Below are positions 22,136-32,865 of a stretch of 64,000 nt of DNA, piece after piece; positions within the stretch are counted from its first letter, which is position 1, and each line of letters opens with the position of its first letter. The DNA is from Melitaea cinxia. Taxonomy: Eukaryota; Arthropoda; Insecta; Lepidoptera; Nymphalidae. The notes under the pieces were generated by a model. The model was not told where the DNA came from, did not search any database, and saw only the letters and a program-made list of their open reading frames with translations. A program made the position numbers and the translations under genes. Location of the stretch: positions 10,912,001-10,976,000 of the forward strand of contig NC_059416.1 in assembly GCF_905220565.1 (NCBI RefSeq), in the 5' to 3' direction.

Positions 22136-22574
22136 TAGAGTCTAAATCTTAGACCATAATAACTATAAATAAATCGAAGTGTAACACCCTGTAGAGTCGC
22201 AGTTAATAAATAAAAATAATAACCTTACAAATAAAAAATATTGCCGACAAAGAGATATATTCAAAAATGTACGTATACGGATTTAACGACAAAACAAAAA
22301 CCCAGATTCATCTCTGCTTTAATACAAACATATGCTACTATGACAATAATGAAACGGTGGGGACATTTCTGTGTGACGTTTCCCTGTAATCAATTAAAAG
22401 ATAGAATAAATATTGGTTCTAATTTAAATTTTTAAAAATGATGCGCTTGTGAAGCCTAGTTGAATAAAGTAGTGGTTATTTTTTGTTAATTTTGATTTTA
22501 ATTCGTTTTACAAGTGTCATCAAAATATACTCCTTTTAGTCATATTATATTAGCTTAATGTTTTATACCTCTTA
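22136..22574. other. Mostly unrecognised, with a LINE-tail relic
   Basis: Bases 22400-22505 resemble family W (AAGCCTAGTTGAATAAAGTA followed by TTTTGATTTTAA). The ORF at 22241-22435 shows no known domain. Confidence 0.4.
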
Positions 22575-22820
22575 CTTGTCTGACAATGACAGATTTAACT
22601 GAGGAAGGGCACAAAAGGATATTTCCTGCTCAAAATAATGGAGCAGCTTGACTGGACATGGAACAGTCTAACTGGCGTAGTATCTTGACCTTACAGAAGA
22701 TTACAGCATAATAATACTGCTTTCAAGCAGTATTGTGTTCCTTTTGGTGAGTAAGGCGACTGTGGGGAATTGGAGACAGGGTCAGCAACAACGCGCTTGC
22801 GATGCTTCTGTTACAGACGT
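22575..22820 (+). repeat. Repeat family P, first copy of a pair
   Basis: Contains GGATATTTCCTGCTC, TGCTTTCAAGCAGTATTGTG and TTGGTGAGTAAGGCGACTG, then GCGCTTGCGATGCTTCTG and an AT microsatellite. The same blocks occur at 22986-23165, 25355-25555 and 57247-57445. Confidence 0.55.
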
Positions 22821-22821
22821 T

Positions 22822-22985
22822 TATATATATATATATATACTCCTCCCAGCCGATTACGGCCACGGCAACTGCATTCAACTCCGTTTTTGTCTTTGGCGTG
22901 CTCGCGCGTGGCTTATGTAGCCAATTTTTTGTGTAAAAGTCCTCGCACACTGCGGGCACGCTAGCACACCGTTAACATAATTATA
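22822..22985 (-). pseudogene. LINE ORF2 C-terminal zinc-finger fragment
   Basis: Reverse-strand reading gives LACPQCARTFTQKIGYISHA ending shortly after at a stop at 22875, then a GC-rich 3' segment (GTGGCCGTAATCGGCTGGG) and a TA-rich tail. CPxC, twelve residues, then His with Arg in place of the second His, is a degraded form of the C-terminal finger of RTE/BovB-like or related LINE proteins (compare 46862-47077). Only about the last 35 residues are present. It sits between two partial copies of repeat P. Confidence 0.55.
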
Positions 22986-23165
22986 GCTAAAGGTCGCTGT
23001 GTTCCTGTTGGTGAGTAAGGTGACCAGAGCTCCTGAGGGGATTGGGGATTGGGTCGGCAACGCGCTTGCGATGCTTTTGGTGTTGCAGGCGTCTATAAGC
23101 TACGGTAATCGCTTACCATCAGGTGAGCTGTACGCTTGTTTGCCGACCTAGTTATATAAAAAAAG
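22986..23165 (+). repeat. Repeat family P, second copy of the pair
   Basis: TGTGTTCCTGTTGGTGAGTA, CCAGAGCTCCTGAGGGGATT, then TACGGTAATCGCTTACCATC and TGTTTGCCGACCTAGTTATA with an A-rich end. Preserves the 3' end that the first copy lacks. Confidence 0.6.
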
Positions 23166-23849
23166 TTATATTTTTAAACCTTATACCGATAGTAACGTAG
23201 TCATAAAAGAATTATTTAGTGTACACGTTCGGATGTTACACGCGTACATACATTTTGGCTATTTGTAATATTATCTTGTCTAAATATACCAGCTTTTATT
23301 CTAATGTCAATTCTCAAGAACTTAAGTGCCCTCACCTCAACCTCTATGACATTAAAGAAGGCTTTATTTCTAAATACTATTCTACAAGTAACTTGTCCAT
23401 TATTTTCGTCTTACAATTACTTAAGAGCTTATTTTATTATGATACTCAATTATGCAAATTTATCTTAAGATTATCGGATTAACAATAAAGATTTAAAAGA
23501 TTTAACTTTTAGTTAAAAATGAAAAGTAATTTTGTATTTCTTTTGTGTACGTATTAAGGGACGTCTTTGCCAAAAAGTTAGCTAATTTATGTTTTTTTTT
23601 TACATTTATTCATTTAGTGATTATCCATACAAAAAAATCTATAAAAAAATATCAGTAACATATAAAACACACGATGGAATTAGCTTTAAAGTGTAAAGCT
23701 CTTTTTAATGACTAGGGTATATATGTATATATATCTTAAAGATATATGTCATCTATATATTTTTCATAGATACTTCGTTAACATTTTATTTTAACTATTT
23801 CACACTTTTATTTGTTTGAGATAATTTGAACGAAAATTTCAGCTTCAAC
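23166..23849. other. No recognised feature
   Basis: Very AT-rich. The ORF at 23219-23482 has no recognisable domain. Confidence 0.5.
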
Positions 23850-24085
23850 CTTTAATAATCCTACTGTTTGGCATATGCCTCTATCCCCATGTAAAAGAAG
23901 GATCAGAACTTAATCCACTGCTCGAATGCGGGTTGGTGAATATATTCCCTACTATGAGTAACGATCGCTATCAGGTGTACATGATAACAACCGGGACCGA
24001 CGGCTTAACGTGCTCTCCGAGGCACGGTGAGGAGACCCACAAAGACTTCACAAACACCCAGACCACGGCAAACATCTGAATGGCT
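23850..24085 (-). mobile_element. SINE family M, lacking the tRNA head
   Basis: Reverse of the M body: GGATCAGAACTTAATCCACT, ACGATCGCTATCAGGTGTAC, CAACCGGGACCGACGG, CACCCAGACCACGGCAAACA. The 5' end is truncated before the tRNA-like part. Confidence 0.75.
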
Positions 24086-25354
24086 GAAATTGTATTTTAT
24101 CTCACCTTCTTATGAACGAAAATTTACTTTACCCTAAACAGTATTCTTTCCTTTGACATAAATACATCGAAACAAAATCTCGTGATATTTATATTATTCA
24201 TGTCATCAAAGAGACTCTTCACAAAGAATATTATTATTGATTTTCGAAATCCATTGGACTATGACAGCGGGCCTGAACCTGCGATCTTCATTAACGAACA
24301 AAAGACGTGAATTAGTCAGTTTTATTACTTTGAGAGGCCATTCACGGTAAGACTAAATCGTTGGTGTATTTATTTTTCGAATGTGATATTTTATGAAATA
24401 ATAACAATAATAAAATTGAGGAAGCACTGAACTGAAATCAGGCATTCTTGGTATCTATAACGAAGCTAACAACAATCATTCTAGTGGATAATAATGAGGT
24501 TGCTATTAATACTTCGAAAATTTAAAGCCATTTAGAACGAAATTGGCCTTAGTTGAATTAGTTTCTAGTAATACAAACATGTAAAAAAATTACTTAAAAC
24601 CTTAAAATCATGATCCACTAAATACTTGAAACGCTTTGCATGCATACATGAGGATACTGCATGTATAAAATAATTGCTTTCTTTGGATCATATAATAAAT
24701 TTTACACTATAAAGGTATAAAATAAATTAAAATTAAGATATAAAATAAATTAAAATTTTATTTTGTAAAAAAAGTTATGAAGCAAAAATTATTGAAAGCT
24801 ATGTATTGGAATGCAGTACGGCGGATAATTAAAAAAAAAACACTATTTTATTTAAAGTAACAAAAAATATTATAATCATTATGCTGAAACTTTTTCCGTG
24901 TTTTCCGTTTGGAAAAACCCAAAAGTAGCTAGTTCCAATATTGCAGATATTTACAGTAATATAAATGACCTTTATAGCCATGATTCAAAGGATTTATTGC
25001 TTACGTTGTTAGTTGAGCACAGTTAAAGAAATATTAAGAATAACCATCGTAAAGTGAATAGCTATTGACTTTCAGTGAAATCGTTAGATTATGGATAATG
25101 ATATGGAAATAAGGGTCCGAGCACACAACACCAGTTACCTGGATCGTGTAAATAATTTGGCTACGTCAACGCTTAACTATAAAAATATTCATTAAGGTAT
25201 TAACCCACCGACCTAATCCAAACTACCGAATGTAGATCGATCAATGTATCAAAGTCGACAAAATCTGTTTTATTCTCTTGGGGATTTTATCGCAGTAGGA
25301 CCTATCGTGCCCAAAAGCTGATCAGTCTGATTAGGGAAGAACCTTAACCTTACA
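24086..25354. other. No recognised feature
   Basis: AT-rich DNA without a convincing ORF. A short GGGCCTGAACCTGCGATC at about 24270 faintly resembles a SINE B-box region but lacks the rest. Confidence 0.5.
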
Positions 25355-25555
25355 GAGCATCAATCTCCCCAGGAGCTCTGGTCACCTTACTCACCAACAG
25401 GAACACAATACTGCTTGAAAACAGTATTATTCAGCTGTGATCTCTTCTGTAAGGTCGAGGTACTGCCTCAGTCGGGCTGCTTCTTGTATCTTTGGTGTCA
25501 CAAGCTGCGGTATCTGCTTAACATCAGGCAGACAGTACACTTGTTTGCCAAATTT
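25355..25555 (-). repeat. Repeat family P, reverse copy
   Basis: CAGGAGCTCTGGTCACCTTA, CCAACAGGAACACAATACTG, CTTGAAAACAGTATTATTCA and CATCAGGCAGACAGTACACT match P on the reverse strand, with the internal blocks in altered order. Confidence 0.5.
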
Positions 25556-26742
25556 TAATAAACAAGGGTTGTCACCGTATTAATTGGAATTGACATTTCT
25601 ACTATTATACAGACCCAAGTAGGAAGATAATCTTGTATTGGGAACACACAGAATATGTCCAGATCTTCTACTCTTATATATCTAACTGACATTAAAATCT
25701 TAACAACTTTATTACAAGATAAAATATCATTTAAAATACCTCAGTTCAGTTGATTCTCCCTTACCAAGCGACGTATGTGTGGATGATTCTTTATTTTGAT
25801 TATGATAACACAAAAGGATCCATTGTTCTTTCACCCCTATATCACTGCGTAATGACTTACAGCCTAACGCCTTTGAAGTCTCGCGAAATTCCGTTTTATA
25901 TCTGTGTGTGTAGGATTATCGTATTCTTTTAATAATTCTAAATTTTATTATTTGAAGAGTGTGAGCGAATGTTTCAAGTACCAAATTAAAATAAACACAC
26001 ATCAAAACTTATATACAGGGTGGGGATGACAATACGACAATAACTTTGACATCGTATATGTAATTATATTCCAAGCCCACATACAAAAAATCAATAAAAT
26101 ACATCCAGTAGTTTAGTCAAAAAATATGATTTTTCATTTTTTAAAATTACTACGTGTTGTATAATATTAATCAACGGTCACCCGCAGGTTAACGACCCTT
26201 TGAGCGCGATCAGTTCAAACATAATATTACGCGTACGCGTAATTTAAAAACGTGCAAAATTGTTATCTATTTTGGTAGGTCAGTGTTGTGTTAAGACATA
26301 TTAAAAACATTTGTTAAATAGTTTTAATATTCGGTATGATTCTAATAATTTTCTTTTTATAATTGTTTGTTTTTTAAAAAATTATTGTTTCTTTTAATGC
26401 TTAAATTTTAAATTCTGAAAATCTAAATTCTGAATCTAACATAGTTTTTGCAAGTAGGTAATATCACGGGGAGCACACATGGCATATCAACAATATTTAA
26501 TAAATTTAAGTATTTCATTGACTATATTTATTTCAAGATCAAAATATTCGCGAAACTTTTGCTCGAGCAGTTCAACAAATGCGATGAAGACAACAAATAA
26601 CAATAACAACAATTATTAATAATAAAATACCACGTTATTACATTAAAATATTAAATCTTACAACAGCTGAAAAAAACAATCAACGTGGCACGTGTGTTGC
26701 AATGACCCTGAGAACGTCTAACGGTGTAAAGGACTGCTGTGC

Positions 26743-27356
26743 CAGGGCTGCTAGAAAAATTTGTCACACTCATACAAAATTTTCTGTGGTCATATTTTTT
26801 AACAAAAGAATTTGTTGGCTTAAAATTCGTATCATTTTCGTTTCTTCTTATTAATTGCTAGGCTAATAATGTGCCCTTAAGGGTATCATTGGATAAACTG
26901 TTTCTAAGTTTTGTTCTGATTAAATTAACTTCGCTGAATTCTCGTTCACATTACAGATTGCACTGTAATGGGGAAAACATAACAAATTTAAAGCAAATTG
27001 AGCCAGTGTTTTATAATTTTCAAATTGTTTTTTATTTCAAAATGTATTTTTTTTTCAAGTCGCAATTATTACCACAAGATAAATTATAAGTTTCATTAGA
27101 AAGCAAACAAATACAGCCTTTATATGATTTTTCAAAGAGTCCTCATTCATATAAAAGTGGTAGGTTCATTCAAGTAAGGGAAATTAACGAAATTCAAGCT
27201 TGCCGGTGAATGATGTTTCTTTAATTATGAAATGCTTCCAGGTAATAGGAATATAAAAATCGTACATTTTGCGTATGATTTTAGTCTAGCGATCGTACAT
27301 GAGTAAAAATTAAAAAAAAAATCGTATCGATTAAAATCGTACATCTGTCGGCCCTG
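26743..27356 (-). mobile_element. hAT-like element remnant nested in the mariner-like transposon
   Basis: Ends are CAGGGCTGCTAGA on the + strand at 26743 and, reading the other strand, CAGGGCCGACAGA at 27356: short imperfect TIRs typical of hAT elements. It encodes a hAT dimerisation-domain fragment on the reverse strand. I could not find a matching 8-bp target duplication, so boundaries are provisional. Confidence 0.6.
26770..26980 (-). pseudogene. hAT transposase C-terminal dimerisation domain fragment
   Basis: On the reverse strand, 26947-26867 reads REFSEVNLIRTKLRNSLS with flanking residues. This fits the hAT C-terminal dimerisation motif (E-R-x-F-S ... L-R-N-x-L-S). Immediately upstream, in another frame, is PHYSAICNVN, the usual preceding residues, so a frameshift separates them. 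After a stop (LLA then TAG) the frame continues with FVKKYDHRKF, resembling the Y-V-x-K-W terminal segment. Catalytic residues are not present. The domain would mediate transposase dimerisation in an intact protein. Confidence 0.65.
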
Positions 27357-27714
27357 GTGCGTAGGCTAGCGTAAACAAAACATGTTATAACCTGTTTTTG
27401 GTTTTTCCCTGAGTTGCCGCGTACGCGACAAGCGGCCAGTGGTCTCTGTGCCGTTTATTTAGGTACTCATGTTTCTTGATGTCATACGCGTTGATTTGTC
27501 AATTTTCTACATATGCGCACGAGTTTTGTTCGTTTTAATTAATTATTGGATTATCTCGAAAGACTTGGAGTGATTGTGCGATATTTTAACGCTTTATTTT
27601 TATAATGACAAGAACATTAACGTAGAATAAATGCCTAGTTTAATAGTTATTAGGTGAATTGTGCGAAATTAGGCGCTAGTGTTAATAGTAAGAATATTTT
27701 TTATTTTATTTACA

Positions 27715-27912
27715 ATGCCACGTTATAATTACACAGCTTCGGAGTACATGATTTTTGTTTACGGAGAATGCCACGGCAAGGCTAATTTAGCAATACAGAA
27801 GTACCGGGAGAGATATGGGAACACCCGTATTTGTCCAACCGATGGCCGCACTATTTCAAATGCTTTTCAGAGGATACGGGAAGATCAATGCTTAATCCCG
27901 CATTTTCTGTGA
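27715..27912 (+). CDS. Short N-terminal helix-turn-helix ORF of a mariner-type transposase (DUF4817-like)
   Basis: The ORF from the ATG at 27715 is 65 residues and begins MPRYNYTASEYMIFVYGE. The pattern (start, aromatic, then Y-x-x-M-x-x-V-Y-G-x-C-x-G-x-A, then A-x-x-x-Y-x-x-R-Y) matches the arthropod DUF4817/HTH domain found at the N terminus of mariner-like and SETMAR-like transposases, where it contacts the TIR. I prefer this Met over one 12 codons upstream because family members start just before the aromatic residue. The reading stops at 27912, where the family would continue into a second HTH and DDE domain. What follows is a C-terminal relic, so this is a truncated product of an internal deletion. 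Whether it is expressed is unknown. Confidence 0.6.
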   Translation: MPRYNYTASEYMIFVYGECHGKANLAIQKYRERYGNTRICPTDGRTISNAFQRIREDQCLIPHFL

Positions 27913-27915
27913 AGT

Positions 27916-28047
27916 TTTGTAACAAACGACTTGTACTCAACAGACGTAAATACAGTTGATGAGTTAAAAAATAGAATTATTAGACCTTTTAATAAATTAA
28001 AAAATATGGCCACTAATGGCGACATCATGTCAAAATTAATGAATTAA
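27916..28047 (+). pseudogene. C-terminal relic of the mariner-type transposase
   Basis: In the same frame as the HTH ORF, right after its stop, are about 43 codons reading FVTNDLYSTDVNTVDELKNR and on to a stop at 28045-28047. The VYxTxVNTVDELKNRII pattern matches the segment following the last catalytic Asp in mariner-like DDE domains. The central catalytic region is missing, so the HTH and the tail were joined by an internal deletion. Confidence 0.55.
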
Positions 28048-28466
28048 ATTATAAGAAGATAATTATTTTAGATAGAATTTAAAAATTTAGTAACCTACAA
28101 TGACCGACCAAACAAACCAACGTACGTAGTTCGTAGTAGTTCGTTGTGTCACCGCGCGTTATAACAGGTCAGTGAACCTATAGTCACACATGTTGTAGTA
28201 TAATTTTATTATATTTTTCTTATTTAGTTTGTTTGAAAAAATCATTTTTTTGATTTTGACGTTAGAACTTTTTTGATGGTTTTGAAATACTCCTATAAAC
28301 TAGTATTATCTGTGTTATCAATTTTTGTCGTATTGTCATCCCCACTCTGTATATAAATTTACACAAACTTACCAAATTACTATCAGTTCTTTTATATATG
28401 TACTGTACTGTAACCTTAAATAAATAAATCAGACAAAAACCATATAATTGCAAATATTCTCTAAAT

Positions 28467-28616
28467 CATCATTACAGCCTATACAGTCCACTGCTGGACA
28501 CAGGCCTCCACAAGTTCACGCCAAAAATAACGTGAACTCATGTGTTTTGCCCATAGTCACCACGCTGGGCAGGTGGGTTGGTGACCGCAGTACTGGCTTT
28601 GTCGCACCGAAGACGC
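28467..28616 (-). mobile_element. Retroposon L copy, 5'-truncated
   Basis: Reverse-strand 3' half of L, bounded by perfect 12-bp duplications TATTCTCTAAAT at 28455-28466 and 28617-28628. The truncation plus duplication shows target-primed integration. Confidence 0.85.
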
Positions 28617-28628
28617 TATTCTCTAAAT

Positions 28629-29654
28629 AAAATGCTGTAATTGGGACTATATTAATTTTGAGCAATAAAACTCGTCAGCCTAATCCATACCCCAAGTGCA
28701 CCGTCTACTCTTACGATTATTTCAAACAGTTGGGTATACTATGTTTAAGATAATTAATTACCTGTAGGGATTAATAAATAAGCGTAAATTTAATTTTAAG
28801 TATTCTGTTTAATTACTTTAAGCCTCGTTTTAATTAATTCGTTGAGATAAATTTAAAGATAAGATTTAGATGATTTTAATAAATATAATTATTTTCAAAC
28901 ATCTTTGTTTAATTGTTCGGCTGTAATGAAATAAATCTGATTAAAAGACACCTCTCAAATTTATGAATAAAAGAAGTATAAATATCAATAACATTTTTAT
29001 GGTATGTAGTTTTTGTCATTATATTATTATTTGAGACAAATTTTGTAAGCTGTTTTTGTTGCTGTAATGTTTTTAATAGCTTGTGTCTATTAACAAAGTC
29101 ACAGTCTGGGATTTTTTGGTGACTACAAAAATGTGCACGATTTTCAGTCTTGACATAATCGTGTGTATTTAGCAAATATTTATTTCTGGTCTGAGCATTG
29201 ATAGTTATATGGATGTGATTCTCCTCTGTGAATAGGAGAGCACGCAAAGCAATCTTATTCTATAGTTACCGTAAACAACTGCTAGTATCCCCAAAGTTTG
29301 TAGGGAAATTATCCAGTCAATTCATAGTTTGGTCTTAGTCACACAAGAATTGGACTAATTGAATTACATTAAATCACACTAAATTGAATTAAATTAAATG
29401 ACACAAACTTGTCACTTAGATAAGTGTGAGAACGGATAAGTCATAAAAGTGGAAACATAAAGCTAAGCGTGTCATTATACCACAAATATGTCATACTTAA
29501 TACTTTGTCAGTTTAATTCACGTTGTGATGAGCGTTTTATTTTCCGACGCGGCGTGTAAATGTTATCCTGTTTTAAGGATAAACGAAAATTCCCTTAAAA
29601 CACGTTGAATGTAAATGACGTGAACTTTCGCCATTTTCGTATTTGTTCAATTAT
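28629..29654. other. No recognised feature
   Basis: AT-rich. The reverse ORF at 28909-29247 has no recognisable domain. I see no repeat. Confidence 0.5.
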
Positions 29655-29862
29655 TTATTTCCAGTCTGGATGTCTGTTCTTGTGGATCTCCCCATCATGC
29701 CTCGCAGAGCACGTTAAGCTGTCGGTCCCGGTTGTTATTATAGACACCAGAAAGTGATAGTTACTCATTGTGGGGAATATAATGCCTGGTGGATTTAGAT
29801 TTCTTCCCTTACATGGAAGAAGAAGCTTATGCCCAGCAGTGGGATTTTACAGGTTGACTCAA
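29655..29862 (+). mobile_element. SINE family M, degenerate, head missing
   Basis: TCTTGTGGATCTCCCCATCA, GTCGGTCCCGGTTGTTATTA and TATGCCCAGCAGTGGGATTT follow the M body and tail. Confidence 0.7.
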
Positions 29863-30125
29863 ATGCAATTAATTTTATTAAAATTGTCCTTATGTAATTT
29901 TATCAAATTTGTTCGTGTCACTATTTACGTGTTAAAGCAAGACTCGTTCATACAAACATTTTTTTTTTATAGAAAATAGCAATTGGTAACTTTGTTTTTC
30001 CTTAATTATCCGTATATATGTGAATGCTCGTGTATGTATAGGTGTGCAAATTTTAAAATGTATCTATATATGTTTGAATTTTTGATGTCCTAATATATTT
30101 AGATAGGTTTATAATTATCTTTACA

Positions 30126-30285
30126 GCGTTTTCGGTGCGACAAAGCCAGCCCTGCGGTCACCAACCCGCCTGCCCAGCGTGGCGACTATGGGCTACACGC
30201 ATGATTTCGCACTATAATGTCTGGCGCGAACTTGGGGAGGCCTATGTGCAGTAGTGGACTGCGGTAGACTGAGGTTATATCTTCT
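30126..30285 (+). mobile_element. Retroposon L, 5'-truncated degenerate copy
   Basis: TTTCGGTGCGACAAAGCCAG through GGCCTATGTGCAGTAGTGGA matches the L 3' half. Flanking duplication not found. Confidence 0.65.
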
Positions 30286-30540
30286 ACATCGAATATCATG
30301 AAAAATTTTATTGTTTTAGAAATAAATGAACTCTTCTACGCCTTTCATTTTTAAACCCATTAACTATTTTTTTGTTGGTATATAAGAAAAAATGCATACT
30401 ATTTATACTTTTCCTAGACTGGACGAAATTACTTGCTAAAAGCTCTACCCACACGTACAGTCACAAAGATTAAGTGTTTCATCTAACTACTGTCGTTAAA
30501 ATAAACTGAATTATTTTACCTCTTTAAGTTTTCACGTTTA

Positions 30541-30766
30541 AATAATAATAATAATAATAATATAATAAACACTTCACACTCAACGGCCCTCAGTAGGATT
30601 TTATCCTGTGTCAGGTGATCGGAAACACACACAATACACAAACACAAACGCCCAGACCACGTCAAACATATATATGGTCAATACAAATGTCTGGCGTGAG
30701 CGGGATTGAACCCGCGACCGCCAGCGCAACAACCAGTGCTGTGATCACTGCGCCAACGCGTCGTCA
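30541..30766 (-). mobile_element. tRNA-derived SINE, family N copy 1
   Basis: On the reverse strand: A-box-like TTGGCGCAGTGATCAC, B-box region CGCGGGTTCAATCCCGCTC, then TTTGTATTGACCATATATA, ACGTGGTCTGGGCGTTTGTG, and a distinct 3' part ATCCTACTGAGGGCCGTTGA ending in (TTA)n. The 5' half is homologous to SINE M while the 3' half is unrelated. Confidence 0.8.
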
Positions 30767-31174
30767 AATTGATAACATTTAAATTTATTCAATAATATTA
30801 TTTTAATTGAATCCGATTGATGTGATTTAAATAAAGTAAGTAACATTCAGTAATAAAATTACGGTTTACGAATGAATTATTATTTCTTTAAAAATTATTA
30901 TCTTTAAGCGTCAAATTAAGTAAACGAATCGTTTAATTTTAATATTTTTCGTTTTGAATGACAATTCTTTTTAAAGTGTAGAAATATAAAATTTATTGTT
31001 GCCAGTATGACTTCACTTAAAAATTTGTGGGCATCCTGACGAAGGTAGTTATCAAAAAGAAAAGAGGATTTATATAACATAAAAAGAAGTAAAAAAAAAA
31101 AAAAAAACATTTTTAAACGTTCTTCGCACAGGTCACTATCAACGCTTTATAATTATCAGTAGAATATCACTTTC

Positions 31175-31440
31175 TTGCTTTTAAAATTTCAAGAGTGGCC
31201 AACAAGCATAAGGCTCACCTGTAAACAAGTGGTTATCGTAGAGTTGCTATCGTGGCCTAAAACACCAGATGTACCGCAAGCGCGTTGCCCACACCGCCTG
31301 CTCTGCTCTAAAACTCTGGCCAACTTATTCACAAAAAAAAGTCTACTTGAGAGTAACATTATTTGGCTGTAAGGTTAAGGTACTTTCCCAGTCGGTCAAC
31401 TCCAAATTTTTAAGAGAATATATTCTGCTACCTCAGCGCC
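31175..31440 (-). repeat. Repeat family P, degenerate reverse copy
   Basis: GCCAACAAGCATAAGGCTCA, CGCAAGCGCGTTGCCCACAC and TTTCCCAGTCGGTCAACTCC parallel P. The two ORFs at 31175-31460 are translations of this repeat. Confidence 0.5.
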
Positions 31441-32252
31441 GTAAAATTAAAACGTTTTAAGTTATAAAATACACACACAAACAGCTAACTAAGGTATTGT
31501 AAACATAAATTGTCGTCCTCCAGCTGCCGTATACATAATTGTCAATTGCAGCATATGCTTATATGGTAGATCATCTAAAATTCAACACACCACTAACAAA
31601 TTGCCTTCGTGCACTTAAGTGGTCGTCTACAAAGCTTGTATAAATATAGTCTTTAACACTTGAATTTAGTATAAAATAAATATCATGCTTATACTGTAAT
31701 GCTACCGCATTCAGCTAAGCTACCGCTGATATTTTGTATAAGGATATTTGATGGTCTTATGCTTAAAATTTTAAAGTAATTGAAGTTGACATTAATAAAT
31801 CTTAAAATTGATTGTATAGAACACCATATACACCATATAAATCAGAAGAAGAAAAAATGTTAGAAAAAGGAGGTAAAAAATTTCTAATCAGATATGTTCG
31901 CACATGTAAATGGTGTGTGTGTTAAAACCTTAACGGCAATATTAATATGTAATGTTTTTTATTTCACTTATATGTTATGTAACTGGATCTTATTAATCTT
32001 TTAAATAATAAATTAATTAACGCTTATCGTCACGTGTTTAATAAACTCTCGAAGAACGGATATTAGTATTGGCATAAATCTGTGTGTTAATACTGCGTGT
32101 TCATCATTATGGTTCTCTCCACCGAGCCTTAATAATTAAAGTATATATTTATTTATTTAATTGACATACTAATTATTAACATATCGGATTATTTTTACAG
32201 TTAAAAAAATATTAATAATAATATGTAATCAAATTATCTGCCGTGTGTTTAC
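31441..32252. other. No recognised feature
   Basis: AT-rich with no domain-bearing ORF. Confidence 0.5.
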
Positions 32253-32595
32253 AGCAGTAAAAAATATAGCCACCCCTCTCTTCCCGTGGGTGTCGTAAGA
32301 GGCGACTAAGGGATAACACAGTTCCACTACCACCTCGGAACTTAAAAAGCCGACTGATGACGGGATAACCATCCAACTGCTGGCTTTGAAATGCACAGGT
32401 CGAAGACAGACAACAGCGTTTTTGGTGCAACAAAGCTAGCCCTGTGGTTACCAACCCGCCTGCCTAGCGTGGTGACTGTGGGCAAAACATTAAGAGAGAT
32501 TACATGAGTTCGCGCCATTTTTGGCGCGAACTTGTGGAGGCCTACGTCCAGCAGCGGACTTCGATAGGATGTAGTGATGATGATGATGATGATTC
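32253..32595 (+). mobile_element. Retroposon L copy 3
   Basis: Nearly complete L, from ATAGCCACCCCTCTCTTCCC to a (TGA)n tail at 32575-32593. It has a short extra ATTAAGAGAGATTAC near 32490. The reverse ORF at 32212-32454 is a shadow. Confidence 0.8.
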
Positions 32596-32670
32596 AAATT
32601 ATATGTATTCACAACATTAAAAATATATACAAACTTAATTTATAAAATAAGAAGATTTGAATAATCGCTT

Positions 32671-32865
32671 CAGCCTGTAATATCCCACTACTGGGCATAC
32701 GCCTCTTTCCCCATGTAGGAGAAGGATCAGAGCTTGATTGCTACCACGCTGCTCCAATGCGGGTTGGCGGATATATTATATAGAATATATCCACCAACCC
32801 ACACTGTAGCAGCGTGGTGGATTAAGCTCTGATCCTTCTCCTACATTGGGAAAGAGAGGATGACT
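32671..32865. mobile_element. SINE M fragment in palindromic (head-to-head) arrangement
   Basis: The first arm (32671-32781) is the M 3' half in reverse orientation. The second (32787-32865) repeats the same part in forward orientation (ATATATCCACCAACCCACAC, GCAGCGTGGTGGATTAAGC, CTGATCCTTCTCCTACATTG). The arms form an inverted repeat of about 75 bp around TATATAG. The forward arm stops before the GGCCTATGCCC tail. Confidence 0.8.

Larger units (their letters stand above)
26016..28349 (+). mobile_element. Mariner-like DNA transposon with 25-bp TIRs, internally deleted
   Basis: The left terminus (26016-26040, CAGGGTGGGGATGACAATAC then GACAA) and right terminus (28325-28349) are inverted copies with one mismatch in 25. 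Both ends abut TATATA, so a TA-type duplication fits (TA, TATA or TATATA cannot be separated). The interior contains a short helix-turn-helix ORF and a separate in-frame C-terminal transposase relic, but no DDE catalytic core. A degraded hAT element lies at 26743-27356. The structure is a non-autonomous derivative of a Tc1/mariner-type element. Confidence 0.8.

Noticed and set aside
24270..24300. B-box-like GGGCCTGAACCTGCGATC
   Set aside because: No A box or SINE body around it.
28909..29247. 112-codon reverse ORF
   Set aside because: Low-complexity AT-rich composition, no domain and no neighbours of related function.
30680..30766. tRNA genes at the SINE heads (also 37889, 40370, 51485, 52500, 55010)
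   Set aside because: They have Pol III boxes but lack a consistent cloverleaf and continue into SINE bodies.
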